DNA from: CAZTTH01 sp964615975
GTDB lineage: Bacteria > Verrucomicrobiota > Lentisphaeria > JABSQK01 > JAJFLO01
DNA: 9,737 nucleotides
Assembly: GCA_964615975.1 (NCBI GenBank)
Contig: CAZTTH010000086.1
Location: 1-9,737, forward strand
Direction of reading: 5' to 3'
Positions 1 to 6,427 of the stretch are shown here, in pieces. A program made the translations under genes and the position numbers. Within the stretch, counting starts at the first letter, position 1. Each line of letters begins with the position of its first letter. The notes beneath the pieces are model-generated. The model saw nothing but the letters and a program-made list of their open reading frames with translations. It searched no databases and was not told where the DNA came from.

Positions 1-312
1 CAATTCTATCAATGGTACACATAAGCGTTGATCGAAAAGCTGGCGGCCAAGCGCGGGATGCGGGAACCCTGCTGGACCGAGGCCATTGCCGTCGGCGATC
101 GGGATTGGTTGAATGAGATTTACCGGCGTTTTAATTTCAAGCGCAAGAAGATCCTGTCACTGTCAATGCCTTATCATGAACCCCAAGAATATGACCAGTC
201 AGGACACCTCGGGGGGGAACTTACCGAAGCCCCGGCAATTTATTACATTGAAGGATAGAAAGTGGAATGGGAGAAACTGATCCTCGGTTTTACCATTGAA
301 AATCACGTCTAA
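1..312 (+). pseudogene. C-terminal remnant of a REP-associated (Y1/RayT-like) transposase
   Basis: One frame from position 1 to 312 reads as protein but carries a TAA at 22-24 and a TAG at 256-258. Before the first stop it reads QFYQWYT; after it comes a stretch with REPCWTEAIAVGD followed by a basic FKRKK segment and a final YYIEG. The WTEAIAVGD block followed by a W/F-x-x-x-I helix recalls the C-terminal tail of the IS200-like Y1 transposases (COG1943) that act on REP-type palindromes. The catalytic HUH and tyrosine region would lie upstream, outside the window. Past the TAG the frame stays open for 17 more codons and ends at TAA 310-312. A TTG at 28 could start a 76-residue ORF, but no ribosome binding site precedes it, so a decayed gene is the simpler reading. 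The family assignment rests on remembered motifs only. Confidence 0.5.
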
Positions 313-464
313 AGAGCCTTTTCTATAATATTAATAATCATAACCTCTTTAATAAAAATAAGATAACATCATATTATAAAGTCAGACCCCGAAGTGAATA
401 CTTGGCGCCTTTGCGGCTTGGCGCGAAATCATATGAGGTGCGGTTCTATATCACTGGGGGGGGA
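313..464. repeat. AT-rich non-coding stretch with dispersed-repeat-like fragments
   Basis: No gene is visible here. Positions 313-380 are strongly AT-rich. GTCAGACCCC at 381-390 looks like one arm of the GGGGTCAGACCCC-type palindrome often seen next to RayT-like transposases. CTTGGCGC occurs twice, at 401-408 and 417-424 (period 16), separated by CTTTGCGG. This pattern recalls the CTTGGCG/CTTTGCG repeats scattered through many unrelated bacterial genomes. Both resemblances are recalled, not searched. Confidence 0.4.
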
Positions 465-480
465 TCATTTCATCCCCAGT
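453..480 (-). terminator. Hairpin across the stop codon of the sigma-54 activator
   Basis: ACTGGGG (453-459) is the exact reverse complement of CCCCAGT (474-480). An alternative register pairs GGGGAT (460-465) with ATCCCC (472-477) around a 6-nt loop. The stop codon of the minus-strand regulator (467-465) lies inside. No T tract follows on the minus strand, so it lacks the signature of an intrinsic terminator. It may only slow or protect the transcript end. Confidence 0.25.
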
Positions 481-2378
481 TTCTCCATGCGGCTGCGCAG
501 GGTGTTGGGATGGATGTCGAGGATTTTGGCGGCGCCATTGGCGCCGTCGATAACTCCGTTGGTGAGCGCCAAGACGCGCTGAATATGCCGACGCTGGGCT
601 TCTTCGAGAGTGATCGGGGTGTCGTCATGAGACTCAATCGCCGGCTCCGCGCCGATTGCCAATATTTCGCGGCTGATTTCAAGCTGCGACGAAGTTGCCA
701 AAACTACCGCACGTTCAATGATGTTTTCGAGTTCTCTGATGTTGCCTGGCCAGTCATGTGCCATTAATCGGTCCAACGCGGCTTCCGGTATGGTGGTGAT
801 ACAGCGGCCAATCTTCTTATTGTAGAAATCAATGAAATAGGATGCCAAAGCCGGGATGTCGCCCTTGCGTTCGCGCAATGGCGGCAAGCGGATGGGAAAG
901 ACATTGAGGCGATAATACAGGTCGGCGCGAAACTTGTTGTCCGCAATCATTTGCAGTAGATCGCGATTGGTGGCGGCAATGACGCGCACATCGACCTTGA
1001 TCGATTCCCCCGAACCGATACGTTCGATTTCTCTTTCCTGCAGGACGCGCAATAACTTCAGCTGCGTTTCCAAGGGCACATCCCCGATTTCATCCAGGAA
1101 AATCGTCCCGCCATGCGCCAGCTCAAAGCGGCCGATTTTTTGTGTCAAAGCACCGGTAAATGCCCCTTTTTCATGGCCGAATAACTCGCTTTCAACCAGG
1201 GTCGACGGCAACGCGGCGCAATTCACTTTGATCATCGGCTTATTGCGTCTTCTGCTGAGGTTGTGAATCGCGCGGGCAATCGATTCCTTCCCCGTGCCGG
1301 TCTCGCCCATGATGAGCACGGAAGTGTCTGAAGCAGATACCTTTTCCACTTGTTCCAATGCCTTTCTCAGCGGCAAAGAATTGCCAATGATTTCGGAGAA
1401 TTTATGTTGCGCTTCAATCTCTTCCTTGAGGTAAGTATTCACCAGATTCAACTGCCGCAATTCAGCCTCTGCCTTGATCCGCTCCGAGATATCCCGCAGG
1501 ATGATCGTAAAATAGAACTGCTGGTGAATGGCAACCGAAGAAAGGGTGGCTTCCACGGGAAATTCCCCACCATTATTGCGGCGCGCGGTTAATCGCTTGG
1601 CGCTGTCGATCAGTATGGGCGGGGTTGATTCTCCCTGTATGTTGCGAGTCATATAATCATTGAGTACCAGTTGTAGTCCAGACGAGAGGAAGCGATTGAC
1701 TGAATCTCCAATCGCTTCCTGTTCCTGACATTGCAACACGGCAACCGCGGCTTTATTAAATAGCAGTATCGTGCGGTCCGGGGCGACGGTGACAATCACA
1801 TCCATGGCAGTATTGAGGATTCCCGCCAGTCGTTCCTGGGTTTCCATCTGGATGCGTTCAGCCCTGATACGTTCCAATTCGACCCGGGCACGGGCAGCAA
1901 ATATTTTGAGAATATCCATCCCCCGCTCACCCTGAATCATGGATTTGGTGTCCATGATGGCCAGATGACCGAGATGAACACTGTTGGCATCTACCAGAGG
2001 AACGCCCAGATAACTATCGACATTGGCGGCTTCCAGATCCGCGCGATGTTCGGGATAACGATCAGCAACCTTGGTGGGACAGAACAACATGGATCCCCTG
2101 ACAACCTCCTCACAGGGTGTCCCCTTGAGGTCATAGGTAAAGTTGGGAATCACCTTGTCACCGGCCCAGAAAGCTATGGTGCGCAGTTTGGTGTTGTCTT
2201 CGGAGAACTCGGCCACAAACGCATAATACACCTGCATTGCCGCGGCCACATTGGTTACCAGCGAATTAAAAAACTCATTCCCGATCACTGCGGCGGTGCC
2301 GGCGGCGATCAATCTCAATGCCTGGCCTTCATTCCATTCCGGGACTTGCACATCGGTATTGGCTAATTTCTTCCCCAT
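465..2378 (-). CDS. Sigma-54-dependent activator, GAF-PAS-AAA+-Fis (FhlA-like)
   Basis: This is a 637-residue bacterial enhancer-binding protein, which remodels RNA polymerase bound to sigma-54 using ATP. Domains in order: GAF sensor about 20-170 (GTPCEEVVRG and YLGVPL are typical), PAS about 183-300, a helical linker, AAA+ from about 327 to 560, and a C-terminal Fis-type helix-turn-helix about 596-637 (NTLRSRMEKLG). Walker A is GETGTGKE at 358-365, the sigma-54 contact loop GAFTGA is at 405-410, Walker B TIFLDE at 425-430, arginine-finger region FRADLYYR at 483-490, and sensor 2 WPGNIRELEN at 543-552. All catalytic elements look intact. The HTH and the AAA+ entry (EIIGNS) resemble FhlA. There is no response-regulator receiver domain, so the signal is probably a small molecule or redox ligand bound by GAF or PAS. 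The ATG at 2378 has no clear Shine-Dalgarno. It is divergent from the membrane protein at 2574. Function is certain at family level; ligand and target genes are unknown. Confidence 0.95.
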   Translation of the reverse strand: MGKKLANTDVQVPEWNEGQALRLIAAGTAAVIGNEFFNSLVTNVAAAMQVYYAFVAEFSEDNTKLRTIAFWAGDKVIPNFTYDLKGTPCEEVVRGSMLFCPTKVADRYPEHRADLEAANVDSYLGVPLVDANSVHLGHLAIMDTKSMIQGERGMDILKIFAARARVELERIRAERIQMETQERLAGILNTAMDVIVTVAPDRTILLFNKAAVAVLQCQEQEAIGDSVNRFLSSGLQLVLNDYMTRNIQGESTPPILIDSAKRLTARRNNGGEFPVEATLSSVAIHQQFYFTIILRDISERIKAEAELRQLNLVNTYLKEEIEAQHKFSEIIGNSLPLRKALEQVEKVSASDTSVLIMGETGTGKESIARAIHNLSRRRNKPMIKVNCAALPSTLVESELFGHEKGAFTGALTQKIGRFELAHGGTIFLDEIGDVPLETQLKLLRVLQEREIERIGSGESIKVDVRVIAATNRDLLQMIADNKFRADLYYRLNVFPIRLPPLRERKGDIPALASYFIDFYNKKIGRCITTIPEAALDRLMAHDWPGNIRELENIIERAVVLATSSQLEISREILAIGAEPAIESHDDTPITLEEAQRRHIQRVLALTNGVIDGANGAAKILDIHPNTLRSRMEKLGMK

Positions 2379-2448
2379 GGTTTATCTAGGTAAAGATAGA
2401 TTACTTTATGCAGGTAAAAAGATTGAGCGGACAAATAGATTATTCACC

Positions 2449-2494
2449 ATTTGATAAACACCCAATTTGATAAATTTTTCATCAATTTGTTAAA
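2449..2494 (+). promoter_or_regulatory. Three ATTTGATAAA-like decamers in the divergent intergenic region
   Basis: ATTTGATAAA occurs at 2449-2458 and 2465-2474, and ATTTGTTAAA (one mismatch) at 2485-2494. TTGAT (2467-2471) and ATCAA (2481-2485) also form an inverted repeat with a 9-nt spacer. A possible sigma-70 promoter reading toward the membrane protein is TTGATA (2467-2472), 17 nt, TTAAAT (2490-2495). The cluster lies between two divergent genes, so it could be an operator or an AT-rich promoter zone. I found no GG-N10-GC sigma-54 core on either strand of 2379-2573. Confidence 0.35.
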
Positions 2495-2515
2495 TTAACT
2501 TAGGAATAATCGGTG

Positions 2516-2566
2516 ATGAATATGACCTGGAAAGATTCTGAAAACCAAATGAAACAAAGAAAATGA
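2516..2566 (+). CDS. Possible 16-codon leader ORF before the membrane protein
   Basis: ATG at 2516 opens a 16-residue frame (MNMTWKDSENQMKQRK) that ends with TGA at 2564-2566, 7 nt before the ATG of the membrane protein. AGGA at 2502-2505 sits 10 nt upstream of this ATG, a usable if slightly long spacing. The membrane protein start at 2574 has no comparable site. The arrangement would fit translational coupling or a leader peptide. An ORF this short can easily occur by chance and no conservation evidence is available. Confidence 0.2.
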   Translation: MNMTWKDSENQMKQRK

Positions 2567-2573
2567 TCACACC

Positions 2574-3962
2574 ATGATTACCGCGGATATTGACAATAAA
2601 GCCTGGCTTGCCGCCAATCGCGGCGCGCTGATTTATTGGATGATTGCAGTCTTTTCCCTTGGGCTTGTGGGCTTGAGCTTTTGGTTGTTTGGCAGTCAGT
2701 GGATTTCCGCGTTAACTGTACACATTCAGCAATGGCAGGTCCCGCTGTGGCTGCGACAACAATCAATCAATAGTCCAGCGGAATTGATCGCTTTTCTCGC
2801 TGGTTTTAAATGCCACTTTTTTGCCATTCTGGTTATAGTCGTTCACCTGCCATTGATTGTGCTGCTCAGGCGGCCAATTCCCACTTCGCTTCTTCGCGGA
2901 GTGGGGAGAAGCATAACCTTGTCGTTTCTTTACTTAGGCTTGAGTCAGATCGTTGTTTTCACCTTTGTTCAATATCCCGGCCTGCAGAACGTCAAGAACT
3001 GGAATTTCAAGGACACCATCCTGGCGCAGGCGCCGCCGCCCATGAATTATCGGCTGCTGACCCCGCTGGTCATTCGCCTTATTCATGCATCTCTGCCTGA
3101 ACCGTTCCGTCTGGAAACTCAACACTCATTGCGGAAATCCCGGTTTTTCCAGCACCTTAGTAGAAATTCGCGCAATGTAACTGACATGGAAGTCGCCTAT
3201 GCCATCTTCATTGTGGTGATGATCCTGTGTTTCACCGGTGTATTAACGATGCTGGCCCGTCTGGCACATTGCACCCTGCCACTGAATCGCTTTCATTGCG
3301 ATGTCGGAATCCCGATTGTTTTCTCCCTGCTTTATCCCATTCTCTTTATCTATACCAATTATACCTACGACATCCCTAATCTGCTGTTTTCGCTCATGGG
3401 TTATTGGTTGATGCTGCAGCGGCGCTGGTGGCTTTATCTTACCCTTTATCCCTTCGCGTTATTGAACAAAGAAAGTTTCATCTTGATGACGGTGATCTTT
3501 GCGATCCTCATGTTTGGCAAGCTGGAATGGCGTTGGTACCTGAGTTATCTGGGTTATCAACTCATCTGTTTTATCGCCATCAAATTTGTTTTGCTGCGGG
3601 TATTGTTTAATCTGGAACCAGGGTTTCACGGGATCTTCGTCAACATGCTGGGAGCCAATATCCACTGGTTGTATCGGCAAAACATCTGGTATTTCCTCAT
3701 CGGATGGCAGCAGACTTTATATTTCTTCCCCAACCTGATATATCCACTGTTACTTTTGGCGATCGGCTATCGCTGGCGGCGGAAAAATGTCTACCTGCGC
3801 CATGCCTTTGTGGTCGGATTCACGTTCCTGACCACGGTAAATTTTCTTATGACCACCTTTGAAGAATGGCGGGGCTACACCGAACTCTTTCCCCTGGTAA
3901 TCCTACTTGCCTATCCCTCGCTGTTGTGGTTATGTGACGACAACCGGGAGTCCGAAACCTGA
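2574..3962 (+). CDS. Polytopic membrane protein, GT-C glycosyltransferase-like
   Basis: A 462-residue inner-membrane protein with about ten hydrophobic segments, roughly 18-40, 75-98, 112-133, 207-230, 243-261, 268-282, 285-313, 322-346, 378-397, 410-425 and 436-453. Loops hold NYRLLTP (158-164), YDIPNLLF (265-272), LNKESF (297-302) and EEWRGYTELFP (430-440). This spacing of YR-x-L-x-P, YD, N(R/K)E(T/S) and E-x-R-x-x-x-E-x-x-P recalls an abundant uncharacterised family of GT-C-like proteins. If so, it would use a lipid-linked sugar donor facing the periplasm. The substrate cannot be read from the sequence, and no classical N-terminal catalytic DxD or ExD loop is obvious, so the enzymatic role is inferred. 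The ATG at 2574 is the first possible start, because an in-frame TGA lies at 2550-2552; it lacks a clear ribosome binding site. No polysaccharide genes are adjacent in this window. Confidence 0.75.
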   Translation: MITADIDNKAWLAANRGALIYWMIAVFSLGLVGLSFWLFGSQWISALTVHIQQWQVPLWLRQQSINSPAELIAFLAGFKCHFFAILVIVVHLPLIVLLRRPIPTSLLRGVGRSITLSFLYLGLSQIVVFTFVQYPGLQNVKNWNFKDTILAQAPPPMNYRLLTPLVIRLIHASLPEPFRLETQHSLRKSRFFQHLSRNSRNVTDMEVAYAIFIVVMILCFTGVLTMLARLAHCTLPLNRFHCDVGIPIVFSLLYPILFIYTNYTYDIPNLLFSLMGYWLMLQRRWWLYLTLYPFALLNKESFILMTVIFAILMFGKLEWRWYLSYLGYQLICFIAIKFVLLRVLFNLEPGFHGIFVNMLGANIHWLYRQNIWYFLIGWQQTLYFFPNLIYPLLLLAIGYRWRRKNVYLRHAFVVGFTFLTTVNFLMTTFEEWRGYTELFPLVILLAYPSLLWLCDDNRESET

Positions 3963-4064
3963 TTCCCTCAAAATCGAACATTAGTCCATTATCTACCAAC
4001 TTCCGCGAAAACAAAAAGAAATTCTGGGTGATCTGAGGCATTCGTTGGCATTGGCAAAATCGAA

Positions 4065-4089
4065 AATTTGGCTGCAGCTAAGCCGAATT
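4065..4089. terminator. Weak hairpin between convergent genes
   Basis: AATTTGGCT (4065-4073) and AGCCGAATT (4081-4089) form a 9-bp stem with a 7-nt loop. Read on the plus strand the one imperfect pair is a G-U wobble; on the minus strand it is an A-C mismatch. The minus-strand reading is followed by TTCGATTTTG, a poor T-rich tail, 16 nt past the coiled-coil gene stop. The plus-strand reading has no T tract. It is the only candidate stop signal in the 142-nt gap between the convergent genes. Confidence 0.3.
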
Positions 4090-4104
4090 GGATATAATAA
4101 TGAC

Positions 4105-5374
4105 CTATTGGGATTGCAATTTATTCAGCGCGGATGAGAGGAATTTTGATTTTTGTTTATCTGATGCCTCCCATCTTTGGATTTGTAAATAAGCAAAATT
4201 CAAATTTTTCTCTCTCTGTTCCAATAAGCCTTCCAGTTCTTTGGCTCTCTGAGACAGTGTTTCCAATTGAGCGAAGATATGCTGATCTTCTTCATGTGAT
4301 GATTTGCGATTGAGATACAGGGATGCTTTATAGACTTCGCCGCGCTCAGTGAGTACCGCCGCGAATTCATTGCGCAGAGTATTTAAATACAATTGCGCAT
4401 CAGTGATCGCTGCATCCAGTTGATTTTTGATTGGAGTACTTTCATCTTGCAGTGGTGGTGTAGATGATCGGGTTTTCTCTACTGATGCTGTGCTGGGGCT
4501 TATCGTTCCCTGAATAGAACTGGATGAAGGAGGCGGAGATGAAGCGGTTCCTTTCGTTGCCACGTTGAGATTCGGCGATATCGGAACTGATGTTTTGTCA
4601 TCTTTATCGATCGTTGCTTCAAACTGTTTTGCTGCAAGTGATGCCGCTTTCATTTCGGCCATCTTCTCTTCTGTTGCTTGTTGTTTCGCTTTCGCCTTTT
4701 TTTCTAACGCCTGCGGTTCCGTTTTCGCCTGGTTTTCTAAAGCCCTTTTTTCCTCTTTTAATCGTTTCGCTTCGGCTTTGGCTNNNNNNNNNNNNNNNNN
4801 NNNNNNNNNNNNNNNNNNNNNNNNNNNNNNNNNNNNNNNNNNNNNNNNNNNNNNNNNNNNNNNNNNNNNNNNNNNNNNNNNNNTGTTTCTTTTCGGATTC
4901 TCCCTTCTTTTCCAGGTCTTTTGATTCGGGCCCGACATATTTTTGCTCGTTGTTTTCTTGACGGGCAATTTGTTTTTCCAGTTTATGCTTGGCTTTATTT
5001 AATTCTTTTTCCAATTTTACCTTGCGCTTCTGCATCGCGCGAGCCTGTTTATTCAGATCGGCCAATTCCTTTTCCAAGCGTTTCTTTTCTGCTGACTTAT
5101 CGTCATAGGCAATCGCTCTTAATGACTGTAAATGAACTGCATTTCGTTGTGACTGAACCTTGTTGTATGAGGTTTGCAGGTTAACTAGTTCTTCTGCGAT
5201 CTGCTTTATCGTAGTCTGCCATTTTTCGATCTCGGGGTTTTGCTTGATTTCAGCATAGAGTTGACTGCCCCAAAAAAGCGCTCCTAATAAACTTAACTTC
5301 ATAAAAAACTTCATTTGAATTTGAGTATTGCCTATGAGTAAAAAATGCTTTTGAATGATATACAGAACTTTCAT
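4105..5374 (-). CDS. Exported lysine/glutamate-rich coiled-coil protein, interrupted by assembly gap
   Basis: I read one gene split by 100 N. The N-terminal 163 residues (5374-4884) contain a hydrophobic export segment around 22-41 (cleavage likely near QLYA/EIKQ), then heptad-like Lys/Glu/Leu helix to the gap. After the gap, 225 residues (4783-4108) continue the same charged helix, pass through a Ser/Pro/Thr-rich linker, and end in a second helical region containing TERGEVYKASLYLNRKS. The two parts lie in different frames across the 100 N, but any true gap length divisible by 3 restores one frame. The start at 5374 is backed by AGGAG 5 nt upstream; an internal Met at residue 21 would give a more ordinary signal peptide but has no such site. 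It lies 44 nt after the sulfurtransferase, so it is probably co-transcribed. Family not recognised; a periplasmic scaffold or envelope role is only a guess. Confidence 0.7.
4784..4883. other. Assembly gap, 100 N
   Basis: The run is exactly 100 N, the usual placeholder for a gap of unknown size. Both flanks encode Lys/Glu-rich helix of the same gene, so a tandem or low-complexity coding repeat that defeated assembly is likely. Nothing can be said about the missing sequence or its true length. Confidence 0.95.
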
Positions 5375-5418
5375 TTTGACTCCTGATATGTTAATAACAT
5401 TGATAATTAGAGAGAAAT

Positions 5419-6267
5419 TTATGGCTTCTCGATCGGTGCTCCAATAATATTACCATATTCGGTCCAACTGCCATCATAATTCTTGACGTTGTTAATACCC
5501 AACAAGTACTTCAATACAAACCAGGTGTGACTGGATCGTTCGCCTATGCGGCAATAGGCAATTGATTCTCGAGATAAATCGACTCCTTTTTCAGTAACAT
5601 ATATGCGGCGTAATTCATCTGCCGACTTGAACGAACCATCCGGATTGACAGCGCTGCTCCAGGGGATGTTTTTCGCGCCGGGAATATGCCCCCCGCGTTG
5701 CGCGGTTTCGCTCATCCCCGGAGGAGCTATAACCTTGCCGGTAAATTCATCCGGACTACGAACATCAACAAAATTATATTTACCGGTGCGGGAAGCGGCA
5801 AAGACATCTGAAAGCAATGCGCGAATGCTATGATCAACAGTGGTTATCTTATAGACCACCGGAGCATATACGGGCTTCGCTGTAGTCAGCATCTTATCAT
5901 CCTCATTTAACCATTTTTGCCGGCCGCCATTCATGAGATGAACTTTCTTATGCCCATAAATTTTAAATAACCAGAAGCCATAGGCGGCAAACCAATTGTG
6001 ATTATCGCCATAAATTATAATTGTGTCTTTTTCACTGATTCCGGCGCCCCCAGCCAAGGCGGCAAATGCTTCCTTGCCAATGATATCACGGGAAACCTGA
6101 TCCTGGAGTTGAGTCTGCCAGTTAAAACCAATCGCGCCCTGAATATGGCCGGCGTCATACGCTTTGGTGTCAACATCGATTTCAATGATTTTCAGCTCTT
6201 CCTTTCCCAAATTCTGATGGACCCAATCGGTTTCAACCAACACTTCGGGATGTGCGTAAACGGCCAT
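5419..6267 (-). CDS. Thiosulfate sulfurtransferase (tandem rhodanese, CRIGER type)
   Basis: A 282-residue two-domain rhodanese that moves a sulfane sulfur from a donor such as thiosulfate to a thiophilic acceptor through a cysteine persulfide. The N-terminal domain (about 8-125) is inactive: the catalytic loop position reads YGDNHNWFA with no cysteine. The C-terminal domain (about 145-280) has the active loop CRIGERSSH at 239-247, with Cys239 as the persulfide carrier. Conserved blocks DVRSPDEFTGK, HIPGA and NYDGSWTEYG are present. Overall it closely resembles the mycobacterial CysA2/CysA3-type thiosulfate sulfurtransferases and differs from mercaptopyruvate enzymes, which carry CGSGVT. No signal peptide is visible, so it should be cytoplasmic. 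The ATG at 6267 is preceded by AGGAG at 6 nt. The cysteine-synthase-like gene lies upstream on the same strand and the coiled-coil gene downstream. Donor preference cannot be settled from sequence. Confidence 0.93.
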   Translation of the reverse strand: MAVYAHPEVLVETDWVHQNLGKEELKIIEIDVDTKAYDAGHIQGAIGFNWQTQLQDQVSRDIIGKEAFAALAGGAGISEKDTIIIYGDNHNWFAAYGFWLFKIYGHKKVHLMNGGRQKWLNEDDKMLTTAKPVYAPVVYKITTVDHSIRALLSDVFAASRTGKYNFVDVRSPDEFTGKVIAPPGMSETAQRGGHIPGAKNIPWSSAVNPDGSFKSADELRRIYVTEKGVDLSRESIAYCRIGERSSHTWFVLKYLLGINNVKNYDGSWTEYGNIIGAPIEKP

Positions 6268-6301
6268 GTTTCTCTCCTAAAAAATGTCTTATTTTGATTT
6301 T

Positions 6302-6330
6302 GTTATATTATTAGAGGTGAAAACTATCAA
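6302..6330 (-). promoter_or_regulatory. Sigma-70-type promoter of the sulfurtransferase gene
   Basis: On the minus strand, TTGATA (6330-6325) and TATAAC (6307-6302) are separated by exactly 17 nt, each one mismatch from consensus. A start near 6295 would give a leader of roughly 28 nt to the ATG at 6267. This suggests that the sulfurtransferase and coiled-coil genes can be transcribed independently of the upstream cysteine-synthase-like gene. Confidence 0.55.
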
Positions 6331-6364
6331 ATAATTTAACGGTTGCGAACGCATATTGAATTTA

Positions 6365-6397
6365 AAATCACCTTGTTTTCCGGATGGGGTGAAACTG
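6365..6397 (-). terminator. Weak hairpin after the cysteine-synthase-like gene
   Basis: On the minus strand TCACC and GGTGA form a 5-bp stem with a loop of about 15 nt, followed by TTTTAAATT. It lies between the end of the PLP-enzyme gene and the promoter of the sulfurtransferase gene. The stem is short and the loop large, so termination is uncertain. Confidence 0.2.
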
Positions 6398-6427
6398 CTT
6401 CGACATTAAATCGCAGCTTAAAACGCT

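Noticed and set aside
531..545. GGCGCCATTGGCGCC palindrome
   Set aside because: It lies within the HTH-coding part of the sigma-54 activator and encodes the expected G-A-N-G-A-A residues.
402..767. 121-codon plus-strand ORF
   Set aside because: It is antisense to the strongly supported 3-prime end of the sigma-54 activator, and its product has no recognisable features.
4619..4783. Arg/Gly/Ser-rich continuation of the N-terminal coiled-coil frame past the gap
   Set aside because: The frame after the gap is an artefact of the arbitrary 100-N length; the other frame continues the Lys/Glu helix for 225 residues.
4565..4961. Plus-strand ORFs across the N run
   Set aside because: They read through the placeholder N and are antisense to the coiled-coil gene; the hydrophobic residues are the complement of Lys/Glu codons.
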